A DNA stretch of 64,000 nt, taken from contig NZ_JAKGAN010000002.1 in NCBI RefSeq assembly GCF_023061135.1, forward strand, positions 496,001-560,000, in the 5' to 3' direction. How positions within the stretch are numbered: position 1 is the stretch's first letter; the number at the start of each line of letters is the position of its first letter. The translations under genes were made by a program, and so were the position numbers. This document shows, piece after piece, positions 55,451-64,000 of this stretch. A model generated the notes under the pieces. The model was not told the DNA's origin and made no database searches. It was given only the letters and a program-made list of their open reading frames with translations. Origin of the DNA: Chromohalobacter sarecensis (GTDB lineage: Bacteria; Pseudomonadota; Gammaproteobacteria; Pseudomonadales; Halomonadaceae).

Positions 55451-56254
55451 ATGGATTTTTCGTTGTTGCTGGTGTTGGCAGTCGCCGTCACCGGCATTGT
55501 CTGGCTGGTCGATATCGTCTGGTGGCGGCGAGCCCGCCGCGCTCGTCTGGAAAAAGCCGAATCGCAAGTCGACGCTGGGTTGGATGCCGACACACGGGGC
55601 AAGTTGGTCAAGGAACCCTGGGCGGTGGATTATGCGCGTTCCTTCTTTCCCGTGTTGCTGATCGTGCTGGTGCTGCGGAGTTTCGTGGTCGAGCCGTTTC
55701 AGATTCCCTCCGGCTCGATGCGTCCGACGCTCAAGGTCGGGGACTTCATTCTGGTCAACAAATTCACTTACGGGCTGCGGTTACCCGTCATCAATACCAA
55801 GGTCGTCGATTTCGGTGAACCCGAGCGCGGCGATGTCATGGTATTCCGCTTCCCGGACGACCCCTCGGTCGACTTCATCAAGCGTGTCATCGGCTTGCCG
55901 GGGGATCGCATTCGCTATGAAGACAAGCAGCTTTACGTCAACGGCGAACCGGTCAGTAAATCGGTAACCGGCGATGACATCGAGGCAGCGCCTGGCGAGG
56001 AGCTGCTCGAGGAACAGTTGGATGGCGTGGTTCACGCCATTTACAACAATCCCGACGATCCCGGTCCGCAAATGCGCGAGATCGTGGTGCCGGATGGTGA
56101 GTATTTCATGATGGGCGACAACCGCGATCATTCCAACGATAGCCGCTACTGGGGCTTCGTACCGGAAGAGAACATCGTGGGTAAGGCGTTCGCCGTTTGG
56201 ATGCACTGGGATAGCGGCTTGCCGAGTTTTTCTAGTGTCAGAGTCATCGAGTGA
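55451..56254 (+). CDS. lepB: Signal peptidase I
   Basis: This is the membrane protease that removes signal peptides of exported proteins. The 267-residue protein has two N-terminal helices (about 3-22 and 60-80), the catalytic serine in QIPSGSMRPTL, the catalytic lysine in DFIKRVIGLPGDR, and MMGDNRDHSNDSRYWG near the C-terminus. Its stop codon lies in the first of two stem-loops that lead to rnc. Confidence 0.94.
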   Translation: MDFSLLLVLAVAVTGIVWLVDIVWWRRARRARLEKAESQVDAGLDADTRGKLVKEPWAVDYARSFFPVLLIVLVLRSFVVEPFQIPSGSMRPTLKVGDFILVNKFTYGLRLPVINTKVVDFGEPERGDVMVFRFPDDPSVDFIKRVIGLPGDRIRYEDKQLYVNGEPVSKSVTGDDIEAAPGEELLEEQLDGVVHAIYNNPDDPGPQMREIVVPDGEYFMMGDNRDHSNDSRYWGFVPEENIVGKAFAVWMHWDSGLPSFSSVRVIE

Positions 56255-56299
56255 ACCATACTCTCGAATGACTCATGCTGGGGGAGAGCCATGCTCTCC
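56241..56299 (+). promoter_or_regulatory. Double stem-loop at the lepB-rnc junction
   Basis: Hairpin 1 (56241-56274) pairs GAGTCATCGAG with CTCGAATGACTC, 11 bp with one bulge, beginning in the last lepB codons. Hairpin 2 (56283-56299) pairs GGAGAG with CTCTCC around a CCATG loop. E. coli RNase III cuts a leader hairpin to limit its own synthesis, so this may be an equivalent site. Confidence 0.5.
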
Positions 56300-56335
56300 G
56301 CCGCTTCACCCAGAACAGATGAAAAAGGCAGTGTC

Positions 56336-57028
56336 GTGAGTAGCCCTTTGTACGCCCTCAGTAAACGAATTGGTTACCAGTTTCGCGATGCCGCGCGGCT
56401 TGAATTGGCGGTGACCCATCGTAGCTATGGGGGCCAGAACAACGAGCGCCTGGAATTTTTGGGTGACTCCATCGTCAACTTCGTGATCGGCGAAGCGCTG
56501 TTTCAGCGTTTTCCCCAGGCCCGAGAAGGTCAGTTGTCGCGTTTGCGCGCGCGGCTGGTGAAAGGGCAGACCCTGGCCGAACTGGCGCGCGAGTTCGAGC
56601 TGGGCGAATGCCTGCGACTCGGCTCCGGCGAGATGAAAAGTGGCGGTTACCGGCGCGATTCGATCCTCGCCGATGGCGTGGAAGCGTTGATCGGCGCCAT
56701 TTATCTCGATGCGGGCATGGACGTCGCCAAGGCGCGGGTGCTGTCGTGGTACGCGACGCGCCTGGAAGCGCTCGATCTGCAGGATAACCAGAAAGACCCC
56801 AAGACACGCTTGCAGGAATTTCTGCAGTCGCGGCAGTCGGCGTTGCCGCGTTATGACGTCGTCTCGGTCGAAGGCGAAGCGCACGCGCAGGTCTTTACCA
56901 TCGAGTGTCATGTCGCGATGCTCGAGGATCATACGTTGGGCGTCGGCTCCAGCCGCCGCCACGCCGAACAGCAAGCCGCCGAAAAGGCGCTGGAAATACT
57001 CGAACCTTCCCAGAGCAGACACGCATGA
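56336..57028 (+). CDS. rnc: Ribonuclease III
   Basis: This endonuclease cuts double-stranded RNA and processes rRNA. The 230-residue form has the signature [16 protein letters not shown], the metal residues in the region [17 protein letters not shown], and a C-terminal dsRNA-binding domain (about 157-227). The GTG at 56336 gives a start like Pseudomonas ([14 protein letters not shown] versus MSNSLDRLERKLGY). An in-frame ATG at 56291 has a strong GGGGGAGAG site but lies in the loop of a hairpin; both starts remain possible. It overlaps era by 4 bases. Confidence 0.92.
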   Translation: MSSPLYALSKRIGYQFRDAARLELAVTHRSYGGQNNERLEFLGDSIVNFVIGEALFQRFPQAREGQLSRLRARLVKGQTLAELAREFELGECLRLGSGEMKSGGYRRDSILADGVEALIGAIYLDAGMDVAKARVLSWYATRLEALDLQDNQKDPKTRLQEFLQSRQSALPRYDVVSVEGEAHAQVFTIECHVAMLEDHTLGVGSSRRHAEQQAAEKALEILEPSQSRHA

Positions 57029-57924
57029 CGCAACACTGTGGTTTCGTGGCCATTGTTGGCCGCCCCAATGTCGGCAAATCGACGCTGATGAATCGGATTC
57101 TTGGGCAAAAGATATCCATCACCTCACGGCGCCCGCAAACGACGCGCCATCAGGTGATGGGCATCAAGACCGAAGAAGATACCCAGTTCATCTATGTCGA
57201 TACACCGGGCATGCACATTCAGACGCGCGATCGCAACAAGGCGATCAATCGCTTCATGAATCAGGCCGCTACGCACGCCCTGCGCGATATCGACTGCGTC
57301 ATCTTCATCGTCGACCGCACCAAGTGGACCGAGGAAGACGATGTAGTACTCGAGAAGCTCAGCAACGTGCCGGCACCGGTGATTCTGGCCGTCAACAAGG
57401 TCGACTGGCTCGAGGACAAGAGCAGTCTGTTGCCGTGGCTGGATAGCGTGAGCAAGAAGCGCGAGTTCGCGGCCATCGTGCCGCTCTCGGCCAAGAACGG
57501 CACCAACGTGCCCGAACTTGAAGCCGAAGTCGCCCAGCGCTTGCCGGAAAGCGTGCACTACTTCTCGGAAGAGCAGGTCACCAACAAGAGTCAGCGTTTC
57601 CTGGCCGCCGAGTTGGTGCGCGAGAAGGTCATGCGTCAGTTGGGTGACGAACTGCCGTATCAGATGACCGTCGAGATCGAGGAATTCAAGGATGACGGCA
57701 AGACGCTGCACATCAGTGCTTTGATTCTGGTCGAACGCTCGGGACAGAAGAAAATTCTGATCGGCGATCAGGGCGAACGGATCAAGAACATCGGCCGCGA
57801 AGCCCGTCTGGAGATGGAGCGTGCTTTCGATGCCAAGGTCATGCTCAACCTCTGGGTGAAGGTTAAGCGGGGCTGGTCCGACGACGATCGCGCCCTGAAG
57901 AGCCTGGGTTACGATCTCGACTGA
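57025..57924 (+). CDS. era: GTPase Era
   Basis: Era is a 30S assembly GTPase that binds 16S rRNA near its 3' end. The 299-residue protein has G1 [10 protein letters not shown]2 TTRHQVMG, G3 DTPG, G4 NKVD, G5 SAKNG and the C-terminal KH domain with [22 protein letters not shown]. It starts with ATG overlapping the rnc stop (ATGA) and has no strong ribosome site, so it is coupled to rnc. Confidence 0.96.
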   Translation: MTQHCGFVAIVGRPNVGKSTLMNRILGQKISITSRRPQTTRHQVMGIKTEEDTQFIYVDTPGMHIQTRDRNKAINRFMNQAATHALRDIDCVIFIVDRTKWTEEDDVVLEKLSNVPAPVILAVNKVDWLEDKSSLLPWLDSVSKKREFAAIVPLSAKNGTNVPELEAEVAQRLPESVHYFSEEQVTNKSQRFLAAELVREKVMRQLGDELPYQMTVEIEEFKDDGKTLHISALILVERSGQKKILIGDQGERIKNIGREARLEMERAFDAKVMLNLWVKVKRGWSDDDRALKSLGYDLD

Positions 57925-57942
57925 TGGCGCCTGCCATGGCGT

Positions 57943-58659
57943 ATGGATGCCGCGATGACGCCTGAACCGGCCTTTCTACTGCATAAGCGTCCCTATCGTG
58001 AGACCAGCGCCATCGTCGAGTTGCTGACGCTCACCCAGGGGCGCGTGCGTGCCGTTGCCCAAGGCGTGCAGCGCGGTGGCAGCAAGGCGCGCGGCATTCT
58101 GCAACCGTTTTCCCCCCTGCATGTCACCTGGAGCGGCAACGGCGAGCTTAAGCGTTTGCGTCTGCTCGAAAGCCAGGGCAGTACGGCCTTGCTAGCCGGT
58201 GAAGGGTTGCTGTGCGGATTTTACGCCAACGAACTCATGGCGCGGGCATTGCCGCTGGAGTATCCGGTAGGCGACGTTTTTTCGGTATACGCGCTGACGC
58301 TTGAGGCCCTGCCATCGCCGGCCAAGCGAGCGGGAGCGTTGAGACGCCTGGAAATCACCCTGCTGGAAAGCCTCGACATGGCGCCGCGTTTCGTCGATGA
58401 GCACGATGCTCCGCTGGATGCCTACACGCATTATCTGTACCACGCCGAGGGGCATTGTTTTCGTGCCGTCGCGGCCGGCCAGGGCGGCATCGACGGACGC
58501 AGCCTCAAATGGCTGGCGCGGGGCGACTGGGAGGCGCCGGGGCTGGCGGGCGTTGCCAAGCATGTCACGCGTGCGGCATTGGCGCCCTTATTAGGTGAGC
58601 GCCCGCTGCGCTCGCGAGAATTGATGCGGCGACTGGCCGAGCGTCGACGCGCCAACTAG
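57943..58659 (+). CDS. recO: DNA repair protein RecO
   Basis: RecO with RecR loads RecA onto SSB-coated gaps. The 238-residue product has an OB-fold N-terminus (FLLHKRPYRETSAIVELLTLTQGRVRAVAQG) and helical C-terminus with FYANELMARALPLEYP. The zinc-type cysteines of some RecO proteins are absent, as in E. coli. The start is 57943 or 57955; neither has a clear ribosome site. It follows era, the standard rnc-era-recO order. Confidence 0.9.
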   Translation: MDAAMTPEPAFLLHKRPYRETSAIVELLTLTQGRVRAVAQGVQRGGSKARGILQPFSPLHVTWSGNGELKRLRLLESQGSTALLAGEGLLCGFYANELMARALPLEYPVGDVFSVYALTLEALPSPAKRAGALRRLEITLLESLDMAPRFVDEHDAPLDAYTHYLYHAEGHCFRAVAAGQGGIDGRSLKWLARGDWEAPGLAGVAKHVTRAALAPLLGERPLRSRELMRRLAERRRAN

Positions 58660-58716
58660 ATACCGAACGCAAGCCTAATCGCTCATTTCATACTTTTTCA
58701 TTGAAAGGAATCCGCC

Positions 58717-59532
58717 ATGCATCCGCCACGTATTCTATTGGGCGTCAACATTGACCATATCGCTACGCTGCGCCAGGCCCGCGGGACACGCTATCCCGAT
58801 CCCGTGCAGGCGGCGATGTTGGCCGAAGAGGCCGGCGCCGACGGCATTACCCTGCACCTGCGCGAAGATCGCCGCCATATCCAGGAGCGCGACGTGCGCG
58901 TGCTCGCCGAAACACTGGCCACGCGCATGAACCTGGAAATGGCCGTGACCGAGGAGATGATTGCCTTCGCCGAGGCGTTGCGTCCCGCCAACGTCTGCCT
59001 GGTACCCGAACAACGCGAAGAGCTTACCACCGAAGGTGGGCTCGATGTCGCCGGCGCACGCGAGCGCGTCGGTGAGGCCTGTCGGCGCCTGGCGGCAGCG
59101 GGCTGTGAAGTGTCGCTGTTCATCGACCCCGAGCCGGCCCAGATCCAGGCCGCGTTCGAGTTGGGTGCGCCGACCGTCGAGCTGCATACCGGGGCGTATG
59201 CCGAGGCCAGTGGCGAAGCACAGCGTATCGAGTACCAGCGCCTGGTGGCGGCGGCCGAGATGGCGTTCGAGCTGGGGCTGACGGTCAATGCTGGTCACGG
59301 GTTGCATTACCACAACGTCGAGGCGATTGCCGCGATCCCCGGTATCCACGAACTCAACATCGGGCACGCGATCATTGCACGGGCGCTGTTCGTCGGCCTC
59401 AAGGAGGCCGTGGCGGACATGAAGCGCCTCGCGATCGCCGGACAGGAAGCCGGGGTCATGGCGCAGCTCGATGCCCATGAGCACGACCACGACCACGATC
59501 ATGACGATACCGGCGAGTGCTGCGGCGCTTGA
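58717..59532 (+). CDS. pdxJ: Pyridoxine 5'-phosphate synthase PdxJ with His-rich tail
   Basis: PdxJ closes the ring of pyridoxine 5'-phosphate. The core (1-243) is standard: [57 protein letters not shown] and [17 protein letters not shown]. The end is unusual: an extension of about 28 residues finishing [18 protein letters not shown], rich in His, Asp and Cys, which looks able to bind metal. AAAGGAATCC precedes the ATG. The recO-pdxJ order is conserved in gammaproteobacteria. Confidence 0.93.
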   Translation: MHPPRILLGVNIDHIATLRQARGTRYPDPVQAAMLAEEAGADGITLHLREDRRHIQERDVRVLAETLATRMNLEMAVTEEMIAFAEALRPANVCLVPEQREELTTEGGLDVAGARERVGEACRRLAAAGCEVSLFIDPEPAQIQAAFELGAPTVELHTGAYAEASGEAQRIEYQRLVAAAEMAFELGLTVNAGHGLHYHNVEAIAAIPGIHELNIGHAIIARALFVGLKEAVADMKRLAIAGQEAGVMAQLDAHEHDHDHDHDDTGECCGA

Positions 59533-59543
59533 GCCTGGGTTCG

Positions 59544-62300
59544 TCAGTGCTCGGTCTGCCAGTACTCGGCCTGCCACTCGCGTAGCCGCGTGATCGCGGT
59601 CTGAAGTGCCGCATAGAGTCCCTGGCAGGCCTCGAGGCCCTGGGCCTTGAAGCGGGTTTCCAGCGTCTCCGCCAATAAGGCCAGTTGCGGCACGCCGCAG
59701 TAGCGGCAGGCGCCATTGAGACGATGGACCTGCTCATGGAAAGCCTCGGCATCTTGGGCGGCCCAAGCGGCGTGAATCGCCTGCTCGGATTCATCCAGAT
59801 GCTCGAACAGCAGGCTGAGCATATCGTGCGCCAGCGCCTCGCGCCCTCCGGCCATGCGCATGCCAAGCTGCATATCGACCACCGGTAATTCATCCCCAGC
59901 GGTATCGTCCTGAGCTGTTGGCGTCGGTGCCGCGTCGGGCGGTGGTGCGGGAAGCGCCGTGGGACGAGGGTCGGACGCGGAATTGACGGTATCGCCCAGG
60001 TGGCGCTTGAGCAGAGCGTCCAGCGCCGCTTCGCGGATCGGTTTGATCAAGCAGTCGCTCATGCCGTCGCGCAGCAACTGTTGGCGTTCCTCTTCGAGCG
60101 CGTGGGCGGTCAGTGCCACGATAGGCTGCCGCTGCCAGTCGTCGCTAAGCGCGCGGAGCGCTTTCATGGTGTCCACACCGTTCATGCCGGGCATCTGGAT
60201 ATCCATCAACACCAGGGAAATGGACTCGCCATGCGCTATTGCCAGCGCCTCCTCGCCGCTTCCCGCGAGTAGCGGCGTCAAGCCACGGTCTTGGAGTAGT
60301 TCCTTGACCAGCAAGCGGTTGGAGGGTGTGTCATCGACGACCAGCACCTTCCCGGAAGGCGCGAGCGATGATGCTTCCGGTATCGTGCGCGACGACTCGC
60401 GTTCGCCTGTCAACAAGGCATTGAGGGCATTGCCCAGCCCGCGTCGCGACACAGGCTTGGTAGTGATTTCGCCACCGTGGGGAAGCGCTAGATCGGGCAA
60501 CTCGAAGGGGTCGGCATTGACCAACAGCAGCCCGGGGCAGGCGCACTGATTCAGCACCTCGCGCCAGGCCGCGATCTCGCGGGGACGCAGGTCGTCATGA
60601 GTCAGCCCCAGCACCAATAGATCGATCTCCGGCGGCGGGGTCTTGCAGGCATTCCGTGAGGACAGCGACACGACGTGGGCATCCCAGCGCTCGAGCAGAT
60701 GCGTAAAGGTTCGACGGCTGGCGGCGTGGGCTTCGAACAAACCGACGCGATAACCGCCCAGGTTCAATTCGGGAAGGCGTTCGCGTTGTTGCGTGGCGAT
60801 GAGCGTCAGCGAAAACGTGAAGGTCGTGCCTTCGCCGCTCTCGCTTTCAACGTCGATCTCACCGCCCATCTGCTCCACCAGACGCTTGCTTATCATCAGC
60901 CCCAGTCCGGTGCCGCCGTATTGGCGCGAGCGGCTGGCATCGCCCTGGCTGAAAGCCTGAAAAAGTCGCTCGCGACTCGCTAGATCGAGGCCGATGCCGG
61001 TATCGCGCACGCTGATGCGTAGCTTGGTGCTGGTGGTGCTGAGATCATCGAGCATGACGCGGACCACGACCTCGCCGCGCTCGGTGAATTTGACGGCGTT
61101 ATTGACCAGATTGGTAAGCACCTGCTTGATACGTAGCGGATCGCCGAGCAGTTGGTCGGGCACATCGTCGTAGACCAGTCCCAAAAGATGCAGGCTCTTG
61201 CGTTGGGCGTTGGGCGCCTGCAGGCCGAGCACCTCATCGACCAGCGCCACCATGTCTACCGGCACGGTTTCCAGCTCGAGCTTGCCGGCCTCGATCTTGG
61301 AGAAGTCCAGCACATCGCTGATCAGCGAAAGCAGGTTGTCCGAGGCGGTTTGTACCTGTTCGAGCCATTCGCGCTGGCGGCTGTCCAGAGCACTGCGTCC
61401 GAGCAGTTGGCAGAACCCGATGATGCCGTTGAGAGGCGTGCGGATTTCATGGCTGATATTGGCCAGAAACTGGGACTTGATGCGATTGGCTTCCAGCGCG
61501 CGGCGATGGGCCATATCGAGTTCGATGTTCTTGACCTCGATGGTTTCCATCGACTCGCGCAAATCGAAGGTCGTCTGATCGATCTGTGCCTGGGTGTCCT
61601 CGCGCAGGCGCATCATGTGATCGCCCAGGGCGTTGAGCTGATGCCCCAGCGTGGCCAGTTCGCGCGCGCCGCGAGGCTTCAGGCGAGCGCTGTAATCGCC
61701 GCCGTTGAGGCGTTCGAGCAAGTCGATCTGATGTTGCAATGGCCGGGTCAGACGGCGGCTCAAGGGGTAAGCGAGCAAGAACAGCAGCAGGCCCAGCACC
61801 AATCCGGCCATGCCGTGGCCGGCTAGCTGGCGATAAAAGGCCAGCGTCAGTGTCGTGGTACCCATATCGACATCGAGCCAGTAGGCCGTGGCATCGCCTG
61901 CCGTGTCCTGGTCCGTGTCGACCGTGCCCATGGGTTGCAGCCAGCGCCAGCGTTGCGCGTGCTCCTGCAATGTGCCCTGGGTTGGCATCGGCCGGGCGGG
62001 GTCGTGCTGCGTTTCGCCGAGGCTGAGCACGGCCTCACCGTCGCCATCGCGAACGCTGACAGCGTCGATTTCATCGATATCCAGCAGGCGTTGGGCCAAC
62101 TGGCGGAGATGCTCGTCACGTCCTTCATTGAGCGCCAGCGTGAAGGCCGGTGCCAAAGTGGTGGTGACATCGGCGATGCGTGTGACGAGAGCCTGGCGCG
62201 CCTCCTGGCGCCCGGCATAGACGTCATACGCCCCATAGGCGATTCCCACGCCGAGTGGCAAACCCAGCAATAAAAGCAGCAAACGCAGCCTTAATGACAT
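59544..62300 (-). CDS. gacS: Hybrid sensor kinase BarA/GacS
   Basis: This is the membrane kinase that phosphorylates the GacA/UvrY regulator, controlling Csr/Rsm small RNAs. The 918-residue protein has helix 1 (about 4-24), a periplasmic domain, helix 2 (about 165-185), HAMP, a HisKA domain with His284 in NISHEIRTPLNG, an ATPase domain (GTGLGLMISK), a degenerate receiver-like segment, a true receiver with Asp700 (LVLMDIQMPGMNG) and an HPt domain with His859. The start at 62300 has GGGAG upstream; 62327 is an alternative. The partner gacA is not in this window. Confidence 0.9.
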   Translation of the reverse strand: MSLRLRLLLLLLGLPLGVGIAYGAYDVYAGRQEARQALVTRIADVTTTLAPAFTLALNEGRDEHLRQLAQRLLDIDEIDAVSVRDGDGEAVLSLGETQHDPARPMPTQGTLQEHAQRWRWLQPMGTVDTDQDTAGDATAYWLDVDMGTTTLTLAFYRQLAGHGMAGLVLGLLLFLLAYPLSRRLTRPLQHQIDLLERLNGGDYSARLKPRGARELATLGHQLNALGDHMMRLREDTQAQIDQTTFDLRESMETIEVKNIELDMAHRRALEANRIKSQFLANISHEIRTPLNGIIGFCQLLGRSALDSRQREWLEQVQTASDNLLSLISDVLDFSKIEAGKLELETVPVDMVALVDEVLGLQAPNAQRKSLHLLGLVYDDVPDQLLGDPLRIKQVLTNLVNNAVKFTERGEVVVRVMLDDLSTTSTKLRISVRDTGIGLDLASRERLFQAFSQGDASRSRQYGGTGLGLMISKRLVEQMGGEIDVESESGEGTTFTFSLTLIATQQRERLPELNLGGYRVGLFEAHAASRRTFTHLLERWDAHVVSLSSRNACKTPPPEIDLLVLGLTHDDLRPREIAAWREVLNQCACPGLLLVNADPFELPDLALPHGGEITTKPVSRRGLGNALNALLTGERESSRTIPEASSLAPSGKVLVVDDTPSNRLLVKELLQDRGLTPLLAGSGEEALAIAHGESISLVLMDIQMPGMNGVDTMKALRALSDDWQRQPIVALTAHALEEERQQLLRDGMSDCLIKPIREAALDALLKRHLGDTVNSASDPRPTALPAPPPDAAPTPTAQDDTAGDELPVVDMQLGMRMAGGREALAHDMLSLLFEHLDESEQAIHAAWAAQDAEAFHEQVHRLNGACRYCGVPQLALLAETLETRFKAQGLEACQGLYAALQTAITRLREWQAEYWQTEH

Positions 62301-62483
62301 TCCGACCGCTCCCTTCGTGTTCCCCATCGCCAGTATGCCACACTCAGCGGGTTCGCCTGTCGCCGACGGGCGGTCCCGGATATAATTGGGCGCAGCGAAT
62401 AACCGACGAATGCGTTCCAAAGCGACGCGCATCGCTCACGCCAGGCGTATCGATGGGGGTCGCGGTCAGCAAAGGATGAATCC

Positions 62484-63380
62484 ATGCAATTTCCCACTCT
62501 CGCGGATGTGGTCGGCCACACGCCGTTGGTTCGTTTGACCCGGCTGAACGCAGGTCGAAACAACACGTTATTGGCCAAGCTGGAGGGCAACAACCCGGCG
62601 GGCTCGGTCAAGGACCGCCCGGCGCTATCGATGCTTGGAGAGGCCGAGGCGCGTGGCGAGATCAGCCCTGGCGATACCCTGATCGAGGCGACCTCGGGCA
62701 ATACCGGCATCGCGTTGGCCATGGCGGCGGCGATCAAGGGATATCGCATGACCTTGATCATGCCCGAGAGCGCTTCCAGCGAGCGCAAGCAGGCGATGGC
62801 TGCTTATGGCGCGCAGTTGATCGAGGTCAGCAAGGAGGCGGGCATGGAAGGCGCCCGCGACCTGGCCGATGAGATGATCGCGCGGGGCGAGGGTAAGCCG
62901 CTCAACCAGTTCGCCAATACTGATAATCCCTTGTCGCACTATCGCACCACCGGGCCGGAGCTCTGGGAGCAGACCGACGGGCAAATCACCCATTTCGTCA
63001 GCTCGATGGGCACCACCGGCACCATCATGGGCGTCTCGCAGTATCTCAAGGAACGCCGCAGCGACATTCAGATCGTCGGCCTGCAGCCTGCCGATGGCGC
63101 CAGCATCGCCGGCATTCGTCGCTGGCCGCAGGAGTACCTGCCGAGCATTTTCGATGCCTCACGGGTCGACGTTACTTTGGATATCGGCCAGCAGGAAGCC
63201 GAGGAACATATGCGTCTGCTCGCCCGCGAAGAAGGCATTCTGGCGGGCGTCTCTTCCGGTGGCGCGCTCGCCGGTGCGCTACGTATCGCCGAGCAAGTGG
63301 AAAACGCGGTGATCGTGTTCATCGTCTGCGACCGAGGTGACCGTTACCTGTCCACCGGCCTGTTCGCCCCGGAGCGCTGA
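62484..63380 (+). CDS. cysM: Cysteine synthase B
   Basis: This PLP enzyme makes cysteine from O-acetylserine and sulfide or thiosulfate. The 298-residue product has the PLP lysine Lys43 in NPAGSVKDRPA, the substrate loop EATSGNTGIA, the GTTGTIMG phosphate loop and EEGILAGVSSGGAL. The opening FPTLADVVGHTPLVRL is CysM-like, and the length is shorter than CysK. GGATG lies before the ATG. It lies divergent from gacS and 1 base before rlmD. Confidence 0.93.
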   Translation: MQFPTLADVVGHTPLVRLTRLNAGRNNTLLAKLEGNNPAGSVKDRPALSMLGEAEARGEISPGDTLIEATSGNTGIALAMAAAIKGYRMTLIMPESASSERKQAMAAYGAQLIEVSKEAGMEGARDLADEMIARGEGKPLNQFANTDNPLSHYRTTGPELWEQTDGQITHFVSSMGTTGTIMGVSQYLKERRSDIQIVGLQPADGASIAGIRRWPQEYLPSIFDASRVDVTLDIGQQEAEEHMRLLAREEGILAGVSSGGALAGALRIAEQVENAVIVFIVCDRGDRYLSTGLFAPER

Positions 63381-63381
63381 G

Positions 63382-64000
63382 ATGGCGATGCTGGGCAAGC
63401 GGCGCCCACCGCGTGCCGCCACGAATCGTGTGCGTCGGGAAAGCGGGACGAATGCGCCGCGCGGTGACGAGGCGGCAGATACGTTGACCATCGAGCGCCT
63501 GGCGCATGATGGGCGGGGCGTGGCTCGCGACCCGCAGGGCAAGACGGTGTTTGTCGATCAAGCGCTCCCCGGCGAGCGCGTGCGCATCGCCGTGCATCGT
63601 CAGCGCAAGCGCTTCGACGAGGCGCATGTCGTCGAGTGTCTCGAACCCTCTCCACAGCGGGTGACACCGCCTTGTGCGTACTATGGGCGTTGCGGCGGTT
63701 GTGACTTGCAGCATCTGGCGCTCGAGGATCAGCGCACTCACAAGCAGCGTACGTTCGAGGAACTGTTCGCACGTCAGGGGCTCGGCCTCCCCGAGGTGCA
63801 GCGCTTGGCCGGCGAGGGCTTGGGCTATCGGCGTCGCGCGCGTCTGGGCGTCAAATGCGATGCCCAGGGCTCGCCGCACCTCGGCTTTCGTGCCCGGGGC
63901 AGCGAGCATTTGATCGATATCGATACGTGCGTGGTGCTCGAGCCCATGCTGGCGGACTTGATCGCCCCGCTGCGCGAATGCCTGGCCACGCTAGAGGCGC
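63382..64000 (+). CDS. rlmD: 23S rRNA (uracil-1939-C5)-methyltransferase RlmD, 5' part
   Basis: The first 206 residues are present and the gene runs off the window. It has a basic N-terminus, a TRAM domain (TLTIERLAHDGRGVARDPQGKTVFVDQALPGERV) and the iron-sulphur cysteines in PPCAYYGRCGGCDLQHL, both typical of RlmD (RumA). The methyltransferase domain with the catalytic cysteine would lie beyond 64000. ATG follows the cysM stop by 1 base. In E. coli barA also stands beside rlmD. Confidence 0.93.
   Translation, partial: MAMLGKRRPPRAATNRVRRESGTNAPRGDEAADTLTIERLAHDGRGVARDPQGKTVFVDQALPGERVRIAVHRQRKRFDEAHVVECLEPSPQRVTPPCAYYGRCGGCDLQHLALEDQRTHKQRTFEELFARQGLGLPEVQRLAGEGLGYRRRARLGVKCDAQGSPHLGFRARGSEHLIDIDTCVVLEPMLADLIAPLRECLATLEA

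Overview
The window is ordinary bacterial chromosome, about 60% G+C or higher by eye, densely coding, with no rRNA, tRNA, CRISPR array, phage or insertion sequence that I could see. Gene families and order point to a gammaproteobacterium of the Oceanospirillales/Halomonadaceae type (Chromohalobacter- or Halomonas-like). The order lolC-lolD-DUF2062-comEC-msbA-lpxK-ycaR-kdsB-PTP-murB-rne-rluC-HAD-sppA-maf-yceD-rpmF-plsX-fabD-fabG-acpP-fabF-pabC-mltG-tmk-holB-pilZ-tatD is close to that known from Pseudomonas. The species assignment is inference.

Regions: (1) 1-3.4 kb: a YrhK-domain membrane protein, a Tus-like replication-terminus protein, and the agmatine-to-putrescine pair aguA-aguB. (2) 3.6-13.8 kb: envelope export and lipid A genes (Lol lipoprotein exporter, ComEC, MsbA, LpxK, KdsB) ending in murB. 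(3) 13.9-19.1 kb: rne and rluC, divergent from a roughly 700-bp gap that holds a long rne leader. (4) 19.2-32.4 kb: a long plus-strand run (HAD phosphatase, SppA, the yceD-rpmF-plsX-fab cluster, pabC-mltG-tmk-holB-pilZ-tatD-DUF1285), with maf/yceF on the other strand. (5) 32.4-38.3 kb: an SF1 helicase, then the divergent ETF-QO / etfBA electron-transfer module around an operator-like palindrome. (6) 38.5-43.7 kb: a six-gene TtpC-type TonB system. (7) 43.7-49.7 kb: xthA with a coupled small basic ORF, rhlB, dinG and DAHP synthase. (8) 50.0-59.5 kb: the sigma-E module rpoE-rseA-mucD without rseB, then lepA-lepB-rnc-era-recO-pdxJ. (9) 59.5-64 kb: the GacS/BarA-type hybrid kinase, cysM and the start of rlmD, cut by the window edge.

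I did not find a wholly new system; this is mostly conserved core genome. The items most worth checking are regulatory or architectural: three sigma-E-like promoters with identical 16-bp spacing around rpoE, rseA and mucD together with the missing rseB; a double stem-loop at the lepB-rnc junction; a PsrA-type palindrome between ETF-QO and etfBA; a near-consensus promoter that would make yceD mRNA nearly leaderless; a Tus homologue outside the enterics; a His/Asp/Cys tail on PdxJ; and a TonB lacking the transmembrane histidine. Start codons were moved from the longest frame where a ribosome site or family alignment supported it. Promoters and terminators were read by eye and none was scored computationally.
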